NCBI GenBank assembly: GCA_905147135.1
Contig: LR990054.1
Location: forward strand, 15,289,001 to 15,353,000
Source: Blastobasis lacticolella
Taxonomy: Eukaryota > Arthropoda > Insecta > Lepidoptera > Blastobasidae
DNA length: 64,000 bases
Reading direction: 5' to 3'
Shown here: one piece after another, positions 30,251 through 40,800 of the stretch
How the letters are laid out: every line of letters starts with the position of its first letter
How positions within the stretch are numbered: position 1 is the stretch's first letter
Program-made: the position numbers and the translations under genes
Notes under the pieces: model-generated
The model's input: only the letters and a program-made list of their open reading frames with translations
Databases searched by the model: none
What the model was told of the DNA's origin: nothing

Positions 30251-31162
30251 ACAAGAGAGATCCTACGACAAGCAAACAATTACATGCTCTATATTACACA
30301 CCTATATGTGAAAACCAACCACCTAAAAACCAAAAGTATGCATAGATATTATAAAACCTAAAAAACAATGTTACAGGATTCCCTATCCATAATACTTCGG
30401 TGTAACCATTTAAACTAATAAACGGTATAAATAAAACAACGTGTAGGTAACAGATAACTAAGGCATAATATCCCTATGTAACAGATACTCAATAGTGCAT
30501 AGTAGCTAATGCTATCAGTGACACAGTTCAGCGAAGCTCGCTTCTCGGTTGCTTGGCAACTAGTTCACTGGAAACTGGAGCCTTCGCAGCACAACCTACA
30601 CATACAATCGAATATATATTACGACACACGACCCGCCACGGCTTCGCACTTGTGTTCTCGGGTTTTCTCTAAAATATGCTTATAAATCTATACATACACT
30701 ATGTATCTAATAAACTCACGAACACCGTGGCCCACTTATTATCATAATGTAAGTACCTACTAATAAAATTTATTTGGAAATAACCATTATAATAAAGTTC
30801 CCCGTGGGTAGCTAACTTTATTACGACACTTTCAATAAATTCGAGATCTAAAATAGAATGAACGAAAGTTCGCTTCGACGTAATGAATATGAAATATGGG
30901 CAACATTACAGCCAATTTGTGTTTCCAAACTTTATTAACTTATTTCGGCAATGTATTGGGGCTATTTTGAAACAACAATATCTTTCTTTTCGCCAATAAT
31001 TTGCGTGAGAAAAGTAACTTTAAATTATATTAAATTACCGTTGCGAGGATTCATCTAAGATGAGCTTTTATCAGGATTTATCAAGAGCAAAAACATTTAC
31101 TTGTGACAGAGCCTCATAATAGGTTTACTTAAGTACTCAAATATTTCCTTCCCAAACTGCTT
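30251..31162. other. unassigned AT-rich sequence
   Basis: Nothing recognised apart from short AT-rich runs. Confidence 0.4.
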
Positions 31163-31803
31163 GACCGATTTAAATAAATAAATATGCTTGGACAATGAGC
31201 AGTTTTCCAATAGGTATCTAAAGCATTCTTAACCACTTCCTAGATGGCGCCCCGACAATTTTGGTAATTGATAATCCCATGAAATTTGTTCTTAGCAAAG
31301 AGGATATAAACACTGGGTACGTTGTATTGGATAATATTGTATTTATCAATAGTTTTACCCATTTTAGAGGCTGTAATAAATTATTACAAACAAAACAAAC
31401 ATTACTTTGACTGAGTTAATTCGTTTCATGGACACTAGGATCAAGAATAGACGCAATACAAATATGAAAGGTTTGTATTGCAATACATTTCGTCGAACCT
31501 TTTGGTAAAAAATTACCAAAATTATAGGAGCGCCATCTATTGATGCTTTTTGAAACCAATTGACAATACCTACTGGAAACTCCTCATTCCCACAGCGCCA
31601 CAGCCCCAAAATAAGCAAAGTGTTATGGATGCTAGAAAACTGGTAACTACCTAAATATTTTTAATACGTACTTGTTATATATACAACACCGTAAAAGAAA
31701 TTATAATTCATAATTTCAATATGAAACTGATTTCAAATCAAACCCGTGACCTCTGCGTGGCAGACCGACATGTTACCCATCTGAAACACTCAAGTCGTCT
31801 GAA
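31163..31803 (-). mobile_element. SINE-A copy split by MITE-2
   Basis: The 3' tail TAAATAAATATGCTTGGACA lies left of the MITE. TTCCCACAGCGCCACAGCC and the rest of the body and head (CCCGTGACCTCTGCGTGGC) lie right. Without the insert it reads GGACAATTCCCACAGCGCC, as in intact copies (GGACAAATTCACACAGC...). Confidence 0.75.
31195..31587. mobile_element. MITE-2, complete (389 bp) inside SINE-A
   Basis: Ends GAGCAGTTTTCCAATAGGTA and complement of GAGGAGTTTCCAGTAGGTAT, with AT at 31195-31196 and 31586-31587. It is inverted relative to the 12-kb copy. Confidence 0.85.
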
Positions 31804-31847
31804 TGAATCAGTCGACTAATTAAACAATATAACTACCTACTCGTTTA

Positions 31848-32281
31848 GTATACCTCAGGCTTGCCAGATGGGGGTTTATTTCGCAATTTTGGGGAAAAAA
31901 TTGACTCTTGGGGAGAAACTGGGGAGACAGAATCTTTGGGGAAACTTTTGGGGAAAAAGATCTAGGGAAAATATTGAGCCCCAATTATAGTATAACTTAC
32001 ATTTACGAATGAAGATGAAATAAAATCTATGAATCTTTAAGACAAGTCCTAAAAAACTTGATTCCAGTATCATAAAACCCTTGAACAGAAAAAGTCTGTG
32101 GACCATTTAAACTAGTAATGGGACTGGAATCGAAAATTAATATTCGAATCATCCGGCATAAATTCGAATCAATCACCAAATCAAGTTTGGGGTTTTTTCT
32201 GAATAATGTATCATTTTGGGGAAAAATAATTATGAATCTGGGGAAATATGAGAAAACATATCTGGCAACCCTGGTATACCT
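31848..32281. mobile_element. hAT-2, non-autonomous (418 bp), 8-bp duplication GTATACCT
   Basis: TIRs CAGGCTTGCCAGAT and complement of CAGGGTTGCCAGAT. GTATACCT occurs at 31848-31855 and 32274-32281. The left end carries repeated TTTTGGGGAAA-type motifs (five or so in 120 bp) and the right end has two or three. No transposase frame is present. Confidence 0.9.
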
Positions 32282-32569
32282 CCAGTTCTAGTATAGGTCC
32301 AGCAGTGCAGTGACAATGATGAATGCTTAATATTATTGCAAAGTTTTCTTCCTGAATAATTTATAAGTACCTATACGCGTATCTGTTTAATATTCTGTAT
32401 GGCGCGTATAGAGTTGCGTCTAGGCTTGCCAATCAATACAAATATGATTTATTATTCTGTCTAGGCTTATCGGAATAATAATCTAGGTACAAGGGTAGGA
32501 CGTATCGAAGACCTAAAAGTATCGGTTTCGTTATCTTTAATAATATCTGCCAATATTATAAATATCTGT

Positions 32570-32720
32570 TAAGGAAAAGTTTGTCTGAGGATTGGTTAAA
32601 GTTAATCTCCGAAACTACTGTACCGATTTTGAAAAAGCCCAAGTGTCATAGGGTACTTTACATTCCGGAATAATTATTGGGTCCCGCGGAATAGTTAAAT
32701 GTTTACAGAGATCTGAACAA
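32570..32720 (+). repeat. Rep-7 copy
   Basis: TACTGTACCGATTTTGAAAA, ATTGGGTCCCGCGGAATAGT, TTACAGAGATCTGAAC and GATGAAAACCGCGTGGGATG match in reverse the piece at 55.36-55.5 kb. Confidence 0.45.
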
Positions 32721-32819
32721 CGGATGAAAACCGCGTGGGATGCTTTTTATGTATAATAAACATCATTTAGTAAAGTTTCTGAGTGAATTAACGATTAACA
32801 TATATGGAATTTGTCAGAA

Positions 32820-33010
32820 ATGCGTAAGAAATAGGTTCCTAAACCTGTCGGTATCAGGGAAGAAGGCCCATGGGCGACCAAAGAAGCGATGGATTGACAT
32901 CGCTGAGTCAGATGCTGAGCCAACGGCCTACGACGCGAGGATGCCGAAGACCGGGAGAAGTGGAGATGAATGAGCTGAAAAGCCGACGCGATAAACGCTA
33001 GGACGATGAT
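32820..33010 (+). pseudogene. RTE-like LINE ORF C-terminal scrap
   Basis: The plus frame has LSVSGKKAHGRPKKRWIDIA, the known GRPKKRW motif near the C-terminus of RTE-like ORFs. A frameshift before the DAEDRAKW equivalent (here read as ARMPKTGRSGDE) breaks it. It ends with ACGATGATGATT. Confidence 0.7.
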
Positions 33011-33239
33011 GATTTTGAGAATTTGTCCATTTGGGAAGTTATCCAAATGATCCGAAAGATACCAAGTCAACGTTTTGATTATAAATGCCTGGTAAGTAAG
33101 TAGTAGGTAAGTAATGTCGCCTTGCGTGGCGAATTGCAAACGTTTAATTCTGAGAATTGGCTTGCTTTAGTGTGTGCAGATTGCTGCCCCTTTTACATTG
33201 ACGTTGCTTTAAGATAGTGCCTTCACATCTGCGATTACA

Positions 33240-33335
33240 TTATTGTACTCTTTATTGCATAAAACACATTAGAAACATAGTCACATTACAATAGCTTATC
33301 TCTAAAAGATATCTCTTCCAGCCAACCTCATATTC
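33240..33335 (-). repeat. CR1-like LINE 3'-end fragment
   Basis: TTATTGTACTCTTTATTGC, CTCTAAAAGATATCTCTTCC and AGCCAACC match the tail at 1.75-1.83 kb in the same orientation. Confidence 0.55.
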
Positions 33336-33599
33336 TGTGAAGAGCCCGTATATCGGGGTGTAATACGTGCAATTGGAATTTTAATTTAAGTAATAATGTT
33401 TGATATCTATATTTCTATAAGCATTTAAATACATATAATACAAAATAAATAAATACTTATACATATACATATATGAATCGTACGTGTTATGGGCGACAGA
33501 AACATCAGATATAAAAACAATAGAAATTGTAAAATAATAATAACAATAATAGTCCATAGTCTCTGCCTACCCCACCTGTGGGACTGAGGTTGAAGCTTT

Positions 33600-33865
33600 A
33601 TGAAAGTATGTGTGTCATAGGTTGTGCTCTCGCGCACGAGGGCCTGAGGTCCGCCTTGACCATGATCCAGGATTTGGCAGGTCAGGTAATTACAGTGGAG
33701 CGACTGCCATCTGATCTCCATGACCCTGCTACCAGGGGAACCTGACCAGATTGGATCATGGTTACATATCCAGTCGCCTGAATATGCAGGTTACATCACG
33801 ATGTATTCCCTCACCGTAAGAGCATCGGTTAGTATTCAACTAATGTACATAACTCAGAAAACAGT
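33600..33865 (-). mobile_element. SINE-B copy, headless, well preserved
   Basis: Reverse SINE-B with GTGCTCTCGCGCACGAGGG, TTGACCATGATCCAGG, CAGTGGAGCGACTGCCATC, CACGATGTATTCCCTCACC and GTACATAACTCAGAAAACAG. Confidence 0.8.
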
Positions 33866-33896
33866 CATATGAATGTATGTGTGTATGTAATAATAA

Positions 33897-34138
33897 TAAT
33901 AAATGTTTGGACAGTTCACACTTCTTTCTAGCCTCAAAGTAAGCAAAGCTTGTGTTATGGTCGATAGACAAGTGATCAACTACTTATATACTTTTAAACA
34001 CATACCTATTTTACATATAACACCCAGACCCATAACAAAAATAAAAATTCATCATTTCAGTTTCTTCCAGGCCGGGAATCGAACCCGGACCTCTGCGCGG
34101 CAGAGATGTTAACTACTGTACCACTCAGGTCGAAAATA
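33897..34138 (-). mobile_element. SINE-A copy, full length
   Basis: Tail AATGTTTGGACAGTTCACAC, body CAGACCCATAACAAAAATAA, head with GGGAATCGAACCCGGAC and TACCACTCAGGTCG (B and A boxes on minus). Confidence 0.8.
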
Positions 34139-34354
34139 ACCCTCACTAACGAGTGTACACGGATCTTTACTTCGCCATATGGATGGGCCGGGTCGCCGGC
34201 TGGTATAAGGTATAGTTCTGCGAATCCATCGCTTGTTTTGATTGCGCACGGGTTCCAGTTAAAGACATACACCTAGCTAGTAAATTCAAGGTGTTGTTGG
34301 AAACAGCTGTATAGTCCAAGATCGTAAGTGCATTACGCTATATTAAATACTAGT

Positions 34355-34553
34355 GGAGCAGGCGCGACTTCGATCGCGTACACCAACTTTACTGCTACCT
34401 ACCATTGTTTTCCAGTTAATGAACCTTCCTCTTGAATCTCTTTATCTATTGTTGAAAACCGCATTAAAATCCGTTGCGTAGTTTAAAAGATCTAAGCGTA
34501 CGTAAATGCGTGGGGACAGACGGCGGTAGGCGACTTTGTTTTATACTATTTCT
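34355..34553 (+). repeat. Rep-1 copy with hAT-1 at its 3' end
   Basis: GCGCGACTTCGATCGCGTAC through ATCCGTTGCGTAGTTTAAAA to GGCGACTTTGTTTTATACTA, where hAT-1 begins. Confidence 0.7.
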
Positions 34554-34930
34554 CAGGGCCGGATTTAGAGGTCCAGAGGCCTAGGGGCAACGAAGGAGCG
34601 GAGGCCCCCTCGCCCCAAATTATTTTCCAAATAAAGTGAACCATTTCTTTAAGTCGAATTTTTAATAAATAATTTATTGTAATTAAGTGTAATTAATAAA
34701 TTAAGTGTAATTATAATCAAATAATCATGTATGTACAAAGTACTGCAGGCTGTAGGTAAAGGTAAAAGAGCAAAAAAAAAATATCAAAGGAAAAGATGTT
34801 TACTAGTGTTTACTAATTGGAATTTGAAAGATTTTTTTTCCGAAGTCTCTATTGTGGGGGCCCCCCGTTTGTGGAGGCCCCGGGGCTTTTGCGCCGGTTG
34901 CCCTCCCCTAAATCCGGCCCTGCTATTTCT
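34546..34930. mobile_element. hAT-1 copy 1 (369 bp), 8-bp duplication CTATTTCT
   Basis: TIR CAGGGCCGGATTTAG at 34554 and its complement ending at 34922. CTATTTCT at 34546-34553 and 34923-34930. The interior is nearly identical to copy 2 at 58028-58400. The frames across it are not genes. Confidence 0.92.
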
Positions 34931-35047
34931 GTATGTTTTAAGGGTATGTTCCGGGTTTCCTACCGCGGACCTTTGTTGATGAGTAGCCCGATATTTCGAT
35001 GCGAAAGGTACGCGGTAGGAAACCCGGAAAATACCCTTAAAATGTGT
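34931..35047. repeat. Rep-3 foldback unit
   Basis: TTTTAAGGGTATGTTCCGGG at the left is answered by its near complement ending CCCTTAAAATG at the right. Between them GTAGCCCGATATTTCG gives a hairpin of about 45-bp arms. Related, larger units lie at 55.87-56.46 and 57.76-57.89 kb. Confidence 0.65.
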
Positions 35048-35229
35048 GATAACAACACATGTGTGTGTTTAAAACATGATTGTATTTCTGTATGATTCTT
35101 AGGCGGTAATGCTCTTGTATTGTATTTTGACCTTAGGCGTTCAAAGAGTGTGCTAGGGTTAGGTAAGATTTGTAGGTCAGACTGAGCGCCCGAAGCTAGA
35201 TGGCTGCTGACGCTGAAACTAAAATCAAA

Positions 35230-35515
35230 TCATAACTGAACGTAAAGCAGCACCCAGCAGGCTTTAAAGAGTCACGGCGCGTCTGGTGTCTGTTAAACCG
35301 AATAAGAACAGGCGTCGGAAACTGTGCGTATCTATGGCACAACACATGGTTGGTGCGAGGCAGCGGCATGCCAGTGCGGCTGCCCTGAGCAGTCAGTAAA
35401 TCACATTTTATTTGAATGTCCGGATACCAAGTACAGCGGGCAAGCGAAAGATTTTCAGTCCCTTTCGGCCGAAGCTCTCGCCTACTTGACGAAATGTAAA
35501 TTGAAAATTTAAGTA
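35230..35515 (+). pseudogene. LINE ORF2 C-terminus, frameshifted
   Basis: One frame reads LLNRIRTGVGNCAYLWH near 35.29-35.34 kb. A second, shifted frame continues CQCGCPEQSVNHILFECPDT and stops at 35510-35512. LNRIRTG followed by a C-x-C...H...C knuckle is the C-terminal signature of several non-LTR ORF2 proteins. One frameshift separates the two parts, and RT is absent. Confidence 0.65.
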
Positions 35516-35690
35516 GCAGTAGGAACTTAAAAGCCATACGATAAATAAATAAGTAACTTGTGTGCCGTAATAAACGTCAAAATATTAATATAAAATATTT
35601 AAAGTGGTGTATACTATTAATTTAGGGAAAACATCGAAATGTGCGGTACCTTTTCCTGGGATAGGACATATCCCTGAGAATAAGGCGCAA

Positions 35691-35806
35691 TCCTAATTGG
35701 AAACGGTCGTGCGACCATGAATGTACGACGGACGTCGCCCGACCAGCAGGAGACCTCAAAACCGCTCGTCGCACGACCATTTTCGCACGCCTGTTGCCAA
35801 TTAGGA
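35691..35806. mobile_element. MITE-6 copy (116 bp)
   Basis: TCCTAATTGGAAACGGTCGT on the left and the complement of TCCTAATTGGCAACAGGCGT on the right. No target duplication is evident. Confidence 0.65.
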
Positions 35807-36779
35807 CATTTAGATTACACGCCTAAGATTTGGCCGGGAAAGGTTCATTCTGATTAGCACGTAGCACGTAGTACCTAATACATAACACGTGAATAAAAAC
35901 TACGACGCATAAGTTACTTAATATGGTGTCGCATAATCGTTATTTTTCCATAACAATGTACAATATAACGATAAGAACTAAATTTAATCAATATCACGTT
36001 AAACGATAACTATCCATCACTCAAATAACATAATATACTTACATACGATGACATAATATCCAGCTGTTTGATAAGGAATCGTCACGGATACTTGTCTACT
36101 CATGTTTGAAGAATTTGTTTATTTGGTACTTGGGTACCTATATACATTTTAATAGTTCTCATCTCGGCCGCGAGAAGCAGTGACCGATGGTTATTGGACA
36201 TAGAACATAGATCAAAAAGTACAATTTTCACGAGAATATATAATTATTAATTAATATTTTATTATTATTTTATTAAAATGTTGCTTTTTGAGCTGCCTTG
36301 TGTTACTTTTGAATATCGGTCACTGGCAACATTGCCCGTAATGGCAACCCTGGCTGAGGTTGGATTCCTATGTAGGGGCAGTGTAATCATAGCGTCTTAA
36401 TCTGGGATCTTTATCTAGGTTCCTGAATTAGGGTGTGTGTAATCGATGCCACTTACAACAAAATAAATTGTCAAGAAATTGTCGCTTCACTTATCTTTAG
36501 TATAGAATGGCGTCCGTATTTTTTAGGTCCGTGCCTTGTATCTGCTAAATCCTTTATTTTAAGGAGTAGATGTTTTTGCCACCGGCGCAATATCTGTAAT
36601 ATTTTCGGCCACTTTGTAGATAAAGCGTATCGGCTTAGTTTAAAAGATATCTTGTTTAGAGTATTACTTTTCAGTCACGTACGCCGCGTGAAATGTATGC
36701 TAATATGTGTTTAGTACATACGTACGGGCTGTCCATTAACTACGTGGGTCTAAAGTACATAGGTAACCGAAGTACTTGA
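35807..36779. other. unassigned sequence
   Basis: No recognised repeat; a 93-aa plus frame at 36433-36714 has no visible domain. Confidence 0.4.
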
Positions 36780-37872
36780 TTCTACTGCAGTGGCGTAGCG
36801 TGCCCTTCGGGGGCCCCATATCAATTATTGTGTAGGAGGCCCACTAGCAGATACCACCAAGTACGGGAGGGGGGGTACTAATGAGTACCCCTTAAATCCT
36901 AGTCTCAGCTGAAGTCAATAAATGGACTAGCGTAGCGAGCTCTACATTTGTGTGACAATAGTCTCTAACAGTCAGGTTCGCGAGGCTAGGTAGGGCTAGG
37001 AATTTTTGATATATTGGCCTTTGGCTTGGCTATATTAATACCTTGAGCGATTATAACTTATATAATTGAATAAGCGAGCGCAGCGATCTTTAAATTTTTA
37101 TAATTTATCCATTAAAACCTTGCACGATTTAAATAAAAAAATTACGTAAAATCAGCAATATGACGTTATCCCGGACTATCTCGAAATTTTTGACGAGATT
37201 ATATAATAAAATCAACTTCGCGAACAGTTAATGAGCGAGCTTAAGAACTCGAAATTTCTTGATATTTTGGCTATCAAAATGTTCCATTATTAACTTGAAA
37301 ACAGGCAAATTCAAAGATTGATTGCGTGTGAGCCAAGACGATTATGCGTGTGGGCCAAGGTATATTATGAACCAGGTCCATATGACCCGTTTAAGAAAGA
37401 ACGGAGTAAGGAGTTTCTTAAGCATTTGGTGCTACCGATAGTGCTGAAAATATAAAATTTTCAATATGAGATCAAAATTGTTGCCATTTTTGCCATCTGA
37501 TAGGCGCACATTTCACCTAATGTTCAATGACGTAATAAATGAGTGCGCGTGGAGGGCACTACGTTGTCTTTTTTTCAATAAAAATGATAAATATATCTTA
37601 AACGAAAGGTGAATGAAAACGGATTGTATCACTTGATTTCAATTGTCTGTTTTGCGGAGGGGCCTCTGACCCTGATCTGAAATTCTATAAAATAATTATT
37701 TTTATCGGGAAATAGGGAAAGTTTAAATTAAATTATGGACAACGAGTTTTTGCTTACACACGTTTGGGGGCCCCTATGGCCTGGGGACCCCTTAAGGTTA
37801 AGGTTAAGGTTAATGGGCTCCTCTTTCCGCACTTGAACTCAAACTTGGTCCTTTGTGCGTAGTTAAGGCGTG

Positions 37873-40800
37873 CTAGTTTAGCCAGCCCAGCTCCCTCCAG
37901 AAGTCCAGCAGTCTCTTCGGACGCTCGCAGATCTCTCGGAGGGACCCTGTTCCTAACGTGACTTTTACCCTGTGGTCCTTAAGTCCCTCACACTCCAGGA
38001 CCACATGGGCCGCTGTTTCCTCGTCTACTAGGCATCCCCTGCATAAAGGGCTGTCTGTAGCTCCTATTGTGAACAGTAGTTTGTTCAGGGGGAGGTGTCC
38101 TGTTATTGTACCAACTACTGTCCTGAGTTCTGTCCGTTTGAGATCTAGCAGTTTATTAGTTAGTCTAGGTGATCGTTCGGTCACAACCAACTTCGTCTGT
38201 CTACATCCTATTGTGTTTTGCCAACGTTTATTGTGCTGGTCCGTAGTGTGTTTGCTCACCCATGCTCGCAGTGTGTTAAAAGAGAGGGGCAGGGACGGAG
38301 GAGGACCAGCAATTTCCGTCCCTGATCCCTTTCTTGCCAGCTCATCGGCGGCATCGTTCCCCATCGAATTGCTGTGACCCTTGATCCATTGTATCGTAAC
38401 CCTGTTTGTCAGGGAGATATCTTCCAGTGCCTGGTGGCACTCCAGGATTAGGGCAGAGTTTATGCTGTTCTTTCCCAATGCCTTCAAGACTGACATGCTG
38501 TCCGATAAAATTCGGATACCTTGGTCGCTTATACCAAGTCTCTTTACTCGCATGGCGGCCTGTGTGATTGCTACACACTCGCATTGGAATATGGTACTAT
38601 GTTCCCCTAATGGTATGGAACTCTTAATATTCAGATCCAGCGAGAAGATCCCTGCACCGGTGCCTTGGTCGGTCTTGGATCCGTCCGTATAGATACGGAC
38701 TTCTCCTATTCCAGACCAGTCTGCCTCCGTTTCCGCAGTTTGTATCTGGTATCTCTTGCCAAATATGAACTGTTTTGCGATTCGGTCACACTTGGCCTCA
38801 AACATAGGGTTACTCTGAACCATTGTTTCCCATAAGGTTTGATGGGAGCCAAGTTTATTGTTCCATTGTCTTGTTATCTTAAGTCTTAGAATTGCCATCT
38901 TTGCCTCCTGCTGTATATGCAGATCAAGAGGTGGCAGTCCCAGTAATACTTCAAGTGAAGCTGATGGTGTCGAGCGCATACAGCCCGTTATGGCAGAGCA
39001 TGCCATTCTCTGGAACCGTTGCAGCCTGTTGACCGCTGTATTGAGCTTGGTTCTGGACCACCAGGCCACCGCGCCATAGGCAACGAAAGGCCTCACCACG
39101 GCTGTATACAGCCACCTGGCAATCCTGGGGGAGATTCCCCATGTTTTGCCAAGCAGCCTGCTACACTGCCACATTGAGATGCTGGCTTTGGCCAGTTTGT
39201 GTTCCAGATGTTTGTTCCATAACAGTTTGTTGTCGAAAATGACCCCAAGGTACTTGACCTCGTCTGTTAAGGATAGTTTGGTACCGAATAGCTTGGGGAG
39301 TCTGAGTTCTCCCAGATTCCTCTTGTGTGTGAACAGGACCATCTCTGTCTTGGATGGATTGACCGAGAGGTCGTGCTCACTGCACCAGCTTTCGACTATT
39401 TTTAGTGCAGACCTCATGAGGTCGCACAGAACGTTCTCAAATGGTCCGCTAATAAGTATGGCTATGTCATCTGCATAGCCAGTTGTATGGAATCTGTTGT
39501 CATTTAACCGGCTTATAAGCTCGTTGACTACAATATTCCACAATAACGGAGATAAGACCCCACCCTGTGGGCATCCCCTAGCGACCACTGCTCTGGTTGT
39601 GTTATTTATCGTTATTCGTACGGCCCTGCGTCTCAGCATTGAGTCGATCCATCCGGCTATGGTATCCTTTACTCCATGCTTGATCAGTGCCTGATTGATG
39701 CTCCCAAAGTGTGTTTTGTCAAAAGCACCTTCTATGTCTATGAAGACTCCTAGAGTGGATTGCTTAGACGCCATAGCGTGTTCGATGTGAGTCGTTACGC
39801 TATGCAATGCTGATTCTGTGCTTTTGCCTGCAGTGTATGCATGCTGATTTTTGTGGAGAGGGAACTTTATTAGCGCTGAGTCTCTGATGTCTCTGTCGCA
39901 TATTCTTTCCAGGACCTTCAGCAGGAACGATGTCAGACTGATGGGCCTGAAAGCTTTGGGTTGTGTGTAGTCACTTTTGCCGGGCTTCGGAATAAACACA
40001 ACCCTAACCTCTCTCCACTTTATCGGTATATATCTTTTAGCAAGACAGGCCCTGTATATACTGACCAAATGATCGAGTAGTCTCCCACCACACCATTTCA
40101 GTAGGCCGGGGAATATTCCATCCGGGCCTGGTGCCTTGTATGGTAGGAAACTGTCCATTGCCCATCTTACCTTATCTCTGGTCACAACTTTCTCAACTTG
40201 TTCCCATTCTGCTTTACTCGGATGGTGCTCCGCTGTCTCACTCCATGTCTGCTCATTGTTAATTTCGCAGCCTGGAAAGTGCGTGCCTAGCAGTAGCTCA
40301 CATGTCTCCGAGTCCGTTTTAGTGTATGTTTTGTCAGGTTTGATTAGTGATCCTAGGTTGTGGACTTTATCGTTACTAAGTACGTTTTTTATCCTAGCAG
40401 CCTGGGTGTTCGATTCTATACCGGAGCAAAAGCGTCTCCAGCACTCCTCCTTCCGTTGCCGGACACGCTTCTTGTATTTCTTCTGGGTCTCCTTGTAGGT
40501 ATCCCAGTCACTGTCGCATCTTGTGTTTTTGGCCCTATTGAACTGCTTCCTAAGTTTCCGTTTTAGTTTCTCCAGTTCGGGTCCCCACCACTGATGCCGC
40601 GGTTTCGGTCCCGACCGAGGGGAAGTTAGGGGGCATGTCTGTTCGTAGGCGTCTGTTAGAGTTAACGTTAGCTTGTCAACCTGTTTGTCTATGTCATTGT
40701 CTGTATGGTAGGTGGGTGGTATTGCTATCCTTGCTAGGGATTTCTCCGCACAAATCGCGTACCTAATACGGTCCGTTTTGCGAGGATTTCTGCTCACACT

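Noticed and set aside
37781..37815. AACCTT repeats as telomere-like sequence
   Set aside because: The insect repeat is TTAGG. This is a hexamer of three units at the 3' end of a LINE.
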